A stretch of 9,237 nucleotides of DNA, taken from contig CP058705.1 in assembly GCA_013414705.1 (NCBI GenBank), positions 1,595,356 through 1,604,592 of the forward strand, read 5' to 3'. This DNA is from Defluviicoccus sp. GTDB taxonomy: Bacteria > Pseudomonadota > Alphaproteobacteria > Rhodospirillales > Defluviicoccaceae. Position numbers and translations under genes: made by a program. Under the pieces are notes generated by a model, which saw only the letters and a program-made list of their open reading frames with translations, searched no databases and was not told where the DNA came from. Below are positions 6,074-9,237 of the stretch, one piece after another. The number at the start of each line of letters is the position of its first letter. Position 1 is the first letter of the stretch.

Positions 6074-6811
6074 TTAGGGCTGTGTGGCGGTTTCAGGCGA
6101 TTCGCAGACGTTGAAGTCGGGAGTGTAACCGTAGAGCAACCGGCTCAGGGCGTATATGTCACCTTGTGGAGCACCAGAGTAGACGGTGCTGCCGGTGTCG
6201 GTGTTCGAATAGGTGCTGGAGCAGTTCTTGAAGAAGCTGCGCTGGCACGGGTAGGGGCCAGGAATCTGATAGCCGGAGGCCGCCCCAGGCGAGGCCACCG
6301 TGACCGGACAGGCGCAGATAATCTGATTGGGCCGAATCGGCTTATTGTAGCCGGGAAATGTCTGCCCCTGCGAGCTGCGAAAGCAGACGCCGCCATCGCA
6401 CTGGGCGTAGACCCCTGAGGACGTTTCGCCCGGGCAGGTGTACATCGCCTTGTTGCCGCGTGGGCCGAGGAGCACCAGCGGCAGGCTGTATAAGCTCACC
6501 ATATAGCCATTGCGGGCACCTTGCGCATTGATCGTACAGATATTCTTGTTACGGCCATAATCAAACGATCCGCTGATGCTTTTTCCATGCTTCACGTTAC
6601 AGGTACAGTAGGCAATATCATTGAGCATGAAGCAGCGCGCAGTGGCGCACAAAGCGTACGTTTGATTATAACAAATCTCAACAGGAGAGTTGCTTGAATT
6701 GTTTGATGAGCTTGCTGTGCTGTTTGCGGTAGCGCGAACGGAGTACGGGATCAGGATAGCAACTGCCAATAAGAAGCACAGCATTCGAGAATAACGATAA
6801 ATGCGATACAT
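6074..6811 (-). CDS. Unrecognised secreted cysteine-rich protein with a duplicated six-cysteine module
   Basis: A 245-residue protein from an ATG (6809-6811) with AGGAGGGAG about eight bases upstream on its strand. Residues 1-27 form a signal peptide: basic YRIYRYSR, hydrophobic LCFLLAVAILIPY, then small residues at VRATA. A Ser/Asn-rich linker (29-43) precedes the mature domain. Fourteen mature cysteines are at 47, 55, 60, 69, 71, 92, 126, 138, 143, 166, 168, 189, 197 and 236. Two blocks share YAxC-x4-CF, then CxC-x20-C: cysteines 47-92 and 126-189. This implies export and disulfide bonding in the periplasm or outside. There is no lipobox, no transmembrane segment after the signal and no enzyme motif that I recognise. 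GC content is visibly lower than in all neighbours and the gene opposes them, suggesting horizontal acquisition. Function unknown. Confidence 0.85.
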   Translation of the reverse strand: MYRIYRYSRMLCFLLAVAILIPYSVRATANSTASSSNNSSNSPVEICYNQTYALCATARCFMLNDIAYCTCNVKHGKSISGSFDYGRNKNICTINAQGARNGYMVSLYSLPLVLLGPRGNKAMYTCPGETSSGVYAQCDGGVCFRSSQGQTFPGYNKPIRPNQIICACPVTVASPGAASGYQIPGPYPCQRSFFKNCSSTYSNTDTGSTVYSGAPQGDIYALSRLLYGYTPDFNVCESPETATQP

Positions 6812-6887
6812 TTCACTTCTCCCTCCTCGTCACAAAGCGTATTTCTAGTTGAATGTGATTGTGTACGTTTGCACAAATAGGCAACTC

Positions 6888-6916
6888 ATTATCCCGCTTA
6901 GGGTAGCAGTTAGCAA
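6888..6916 (-). promoter_or_regulatory. Candidate sigma-70 promoter for the secreted cysteine-rich protein
   Basis: On the minus strand TTGCTA (6911-6916; 4 of 6 to TTGACA) is followed after exactly 17 bases by GATAAT (6888-6893; 5 of 6 to TATAAT), in an AT-rich stretch. Transcription would start near 6880, leaving a leader of about 70 bases before the ATG. Confidence 0.45.
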
Positions 6917-7145
6917 GAGAGCATGATTTGTATTTCTAGATAAAAGTTTCTGTGACTTGCTCTGTTTTCGGTCCACGTCATGCTCTGGGGGTGCAGCAAA
7001 GCCGGGTCAGGAGTACTTGCTTATGAAGGACGTTCGCGTCCGTTCATTCGACGCTGATGGCGCTTCCAGACAGAATCGCGAACATCGGTGCGGGGAAAAA
7101 TACCTGCGCTGGGATTGAACGGTCGCGCGATCGGGAGCACCTGCT

Positions 7146-7163
7146 ATGGGGACATATCCCCAT
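7146..7163. promoter_or_regulatory. Inverted repeat upstream of the SDR gene (operator candidate)
   Basis: ATGGGGA (7146-7152) and TCCCCAT (7157-7163) are perfect inverted repeats around CATA, 59 bases before the dehydrogenase ATG. Size and symmetry suit a dimeric regulator, or simply a small hairpin in the leader. No regulator gene lies in the window and no matching second copy was noticed. Confidence 0.3.
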
Positions 7164-7222
7164 CTGGTCCAAATCGCTGATCAAGATCAGGCGGGCCGGA
7201 TGGGTAGGCGAGGAGCGTGGGC

Positions 7223-8065
7223 ATGGCGTCAGGCGAGCGTGTGTGGCTGATCACCGGCTGTTCGACCGGCTTCGGCCGGGAGCTGACCCGCCAGCTTCTC
7301 AGCCGCGGACAGCGGGTCGTGGCCACGGCCCGCAATCCGGCAGCACTGGACGAATTCGCGTCGCATCCGGGCGCCGTCGTTGCCCTGCTTGACGTCATCA
7401 TTCCGGAGCAGATCAAGGCCGCAGTCGCCCTGGCCGAAGCGCAGTTCGGCGGCATCGACGTTCTTGTCAACAATGCGGGCTACGGTTACCTCGCGGCCCT
7501 CGAAGAGGGTGAGGACGAAGACGTCCGCGCCATGTTCGAGACCAACGTGTTCTGCCTCGTGAACATGACCAAGGCGGTGCTGCCGGGCATGCGGGACCGC
7601 CGCTCTGGCCACATCGTCAACATCTCCTCGATGGGCGGGCTGATCGGCTTTCCCGGGATCGGCTACTACAACGCCACCAAGTTTGCTGTCGAAGGACTGT
7701 CCGAGGCGCTGGCGAAGGAGGTCGAGCCGCTGGGCATCCGGGTGACGATCATCGAGCCGGGACCGTTCCGCACCGACTGGGCCGGCCGGTCGCTGAAAAC
7801 GCCAAGTCTTCCGATCGACGATTATGCCACCACCGCAGTTGCCCGGCGCGACGCCATCCGCGGCTACAGCGGTACCCAGCCGGGTGATCCGGTGCGCGGT
7901 GCCGCAGCGATCATCGCGGCGGTGGAGTCCGAGAAGGCGCCGCTGCACCTGCTGCTGGGCAAGCCGGCCTATGACCTGTTCAGCGACAAGCTGAGGGCCT
8001 TTGCCGATGAACTCGCCACCTGGCGCGACGTGACGCTGAGCGCGGACTTCCCGGCTCAGGAGTAG
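7223..8065 (+). CDS. Classical short-chain dehydrogenase/reductase
   Basis: A 280-residue NAD(P)-dependent oxidoreductase. ATG at 7223 has GAGGAG seven bases upstream; the GTG at 7217 would overlap that spacing and is rejected. Rossmann motif TGCSTGFG is at 11-18, R37 after the second strand favours NADP, and NNAG is at 83-86. The catalytic set is N108, S136, Y149 and K153 (YYNATK), with PGPFRTDW after strand 6. Length and the long C-terminal tail, including LHLLLGKPAYD, fit the retinol-dehydrogenase-like SDR group often annotated simply as oxidoreductase or SDR family NAD(P)-dependent oxidoreductase. Substrate cannot be read from sequence; an alcohol/ketone conversion is expected. It stands alone, followed by a 160-base gap with no clear terminator, so coupling to the next genes is unproven. 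Confidence 0.92.
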   Translation: MASGERVWLITGCSTGFGRELTRQLLSRGQRVVATARNPAALDEFASHPGAVVALLDVIIPEQIKAAVALAEAQFGGIDVLVNNAGYGYLAALEEGEDEDVRAMFETNVFCLVNMTKAVLPGMRDRRSGHIVNISSMGGLIGFPGIGYYNATKFAVEGLSEALAKEVEPLGIRVTIIEPGPFRTDWAGRSLKTPSLPIDDYATTAVARRDAIRGYSGTQPGDPVRGAAAIIAAVESEKAPLHLLLGKPAYDLFSDKLRAFADELATWRDVTLSADFPAQE

Positions 8066-8225
8066 GCGGCGGAACAGGACGGCGTCGCCGGTCCGTCATG
8101 CCCGCCGGCCGGCTGTTTCTGATCTCTGAGACGCCGGAGGGCGGTCGCTGTCTTTCGCTTGCCGTTGCAAGGCGAATGATTTCTACTCGTATGTCAAAAT
8201 ATGGTGAAAAGAGCGACACTCAAAA

Positions 8226-8588
8226 ATGCGTGTGTGGGCCGTAATGGCGATGGCAAGCATCACCGTTCTGCCGACGAAGGAGCCCGGGGCAGGCTTCTGG
8301 GCTGCCAGCGTCCGCAACGGCTACGAACCGGAACTGCTGTGGACGATGGCGAGCCAGGCGATTGCCCGGGCGTTCGCGCTGACACCCGCAGAAACACGCG
8401 ATTTTCTCGACGGCGCGGGCGGTCGCGCTCTGGCCGATGACATCGATTTCATCGTCGGCGGCGCGATCGACGCGGAGGACATCGAGGCCCTGATCGAGGC
8501 TCGGCTGCGCCATCTCGGCTGGCGGCGTCTGTATGCACAGATGATTGACGAGGTCCGGGAACGCCATCATATCCCTCGTCCGATGTGA
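8226..8588 (+). CDS. Small hypothetical protein
   Basis: A 120-residue protein if the ATG at 8226 is used; in-frame ATGs at 8244 and 8250 would give 114 or 112 residues. None has a strong ribosome site. It is predicted helical and soluble, with MASQAIARAFALTPAETRDF, then DGAGGRALADDIDFIVGG and a C-terminal basic helix LRHLGWRRLYAQMIDEVRE. The TPAETRDFLD and GRALADD stretch recalls a motif of small uncharacterised proteins of accessory elements (RDFLD..GRHFADD), but I cannot name a family. The frame has better codon sense than the overlapping alternatives. It ends only 10 bases before the hydrolase ATG, so the two may be translated together. An AT-rich patch at about 8165-8225 could hold its promoter, but no good -35/-10 pair is seen. 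Confidence 0.6.
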   Translation: MRVWAVMAMASITVLPTKEPGAGFWAASVRNGYEPELLWTMASQAIARAFALTPAETRDFLDGAGGRALADDIDFIVGGAIDAEDIEALIEARLRHLGWRRLYAQMIDEVRERHHIPRPM

Positions 8589-8598
8589 CGCCGGCCCC

Positions 8599-9237
8599 AT
8601 GTCCACGACACTGCCCGCGAAACACGATGCCGACGGCGGGCTTGAGTCGCATCGGATTCCCATCCGCAACCAGCCGATCGAGGCGCAGCATACGGCGCTG
8701 ATAGTCATCGACGTTCAGAACTGGGCGGTGCAGGAGCAGGTGCGTGCCGCTAACGCCTATTTTCAGCAGCGTCTGCACGGCCTCGTGCTGCCGAATCTGC
8801 AACGGCTTATTGCCGCCATGCGCGAGGCCGGCGCGGACGTGATCTACACGGTTATCGAGAATCTGACCGGCGACGGCCGCGACCGCAGCCTTGATTACAA
8901 GCTCTCGGGCATCTTCGTTGCGAAAGGGTCGTGGGAGGCGAGGGTGATCGACGCGGTCGCGCCTGCGGATGACGACATCGTGCTGGCGAAGACCTCGTCG
9001 AGCCTGTTCAACTCCACCAATTGCGACTATCTGCTGCGCAACCTCGGCATCGAGCATCTGCTCGTCGCGGGCCTGCTGACTGATCAGTGCGTCGACCACA
9101 CCATCCGGGATGCGGCCGACCGCGGCTACCGTGCGATCTGCGTGGCGGATGCGTGCGCAACGCTGACCGCGGAACGGCACGACAGCGCGCTCGCCCTGTT
9201 TGCCGGCTACTGCCGCACCCTGAGTACCGACGCGGTG
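8599..9237 (+). CDS. Isochorismatase-like cysteine hydrolase, 3' partial
   Basis: ATG at 8599 opens a frame that runs to the window edge (213 residues so far, no stop). The catalytic triad of the isochorismatase-like superfamily is present: D38 in LIVIDVQNW, K131 in VLAKTSSSLFNST, and the nucleophile C164 in GLLTDQCVDHTIRDAADRGY. The motif order and spacing are canonical. These enzymes hydrolyse amides, ureido compounds or vinyl ethers (nicotinamide, ureidoacrylate, biuret, isochorismate); the substrate cannot be assigned. With over 200 residues seen, most of the fold is inside the window. No convincing ribosome site precedes the ATG, and translation may depend on the small gene 10 bases upstream. 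Confidence 0.9.
   Translation, partial: MSTTLPAKHDADGGLESHRIPIRNQPIEAQHTALIVIDVQNWAVQEQVRAANAYFQQRLHGLVLPNLQRLIAAMREAGADVIYTVIENLTGDGRDRSLDYKLSGIFVAKGSWEARVIDAVAPADDDIVLAKTSSSLFNSTNCDYLLRNLGIEHLLVAGLLTDQCVDHTIRDAADRGYRAICVADACATLTAERHDSALALFAGYCRTLSTDAV

Larger units (their letters stand above)
6812..7222. other. Gap between divergent secreted-protein and SDR genes
   Basis: This 411-base gap separates divergent genes. Its left half (about 6830-6970) is AT-rich and holds the minus-strand promoter candidate. The right half is GC-rich and holds two hairpins: GGACG-TTCG-CGTCC at 7028-7041 and the 7-bp stem at 7146-7163. The dehydrogenase ribosome site GAGGAG is at 7210-7215. The open frame that crosses the right half has no plausible protein sequence. 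Confidence 0.6.

Noticed and set aside
5930..6418. Plus-strand 162-residue frame opposite the secreted cysteine-rich gene
   Set aside because: It covers a terminator-like hairpin and the antisense of a gene with clear signal peptide and cysteine pattern; its own translation shows no domain.
7028..7041. GGACG-TTCG-CGTCC hairpin as a terminator
   Set aside because: Only five base pairs, no following T run and no gene ending nearby on either strand.
7057..7392. Plus-strand 111-residue frame overlapping the SDR start
   Set aside because: It is arginine-rich, overlaps the Rossmann motif of the SDR in another frame and has no plausible ribosome site.
8201..8440. Plus-strand 79-residue frame starting before the small hypothetical gene
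   Set aside because: Overlaps the better 8226-8588 frame; its translation is arginine-rich without secondary-structure sense.
1..9237. tRNA, rRNA, CRISPR array or riboswitch
   Set aside because: No cloverleaf with a recognisable T-arm, no spaced direct repeats and no known riboswitch core was seen by eye on either strand.

Overview
The window is GC-rich (about two thirds G+C by eye), with short gene gaps and three unrelated families of palindromic intergenic repeat. Two of those repeats have layouts familiar from proteobacterial genomes: ends that read as inward-facing GTCATTGCGAG, and a CCGGGCTTG stem flanked by CATCGTCAC-like ends. I read it as a chromosomal accessory stretch of a proteobacterium and would not name a genus.

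Left part (1-4100). The end of an Hsp70-like chaperone gene (2-505) is followed by a palindromic repeat and then by a large SEFIR / NB-ARC-type NTPase / TPR gene (697-3051). This is an NLR-like architecture, and SEFIR proteins are associated with phage defence. As given, the gene is broken into five reading frames. Each break can be repaired by adding or removing one base in a short G or C run, and the repaired frame is an exact multiple of three (786 codons including the stop). A 1048-bp IS630-family element (3051-4098) sits at the TA of the repaired gene's TAG stop codon and supplies the G that rebuilds the stop. The IS transposase has one further break, also in a C run.

Middle (4101-5850). 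A gene-free 374-bp stretch holds two palindromic repeats. It is followed by a shikimate dehydrogenase-like oxidoreductase of the HI0607/SdhL type (4475-5299, probable CTG start) and a RidA-family protein (5383-5850), co-directional and 83 bp apart.

Right part (5851-9237). A lower-GC minus-strand gene (6074-6811) encodes an unrecognised secreted protein with 14 mature cysteines in two copies of the same spacing pattern. It has its own candidate promoter and a 16-bp perfect hairpin behind it. To its right lie a classical short-chain dehydrogenase (7223-8065), a small hypothetical protein (8226-8588) and an isochorismatase-like cysteine hydrolase cut by the window edge (8599-9237).

The genes do not form one obvious pathway. 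The main points of interest are the NLR-like SEFIR gene with its stop-codon IS insertion, and the duplicated cysteine module of the secreted protein.
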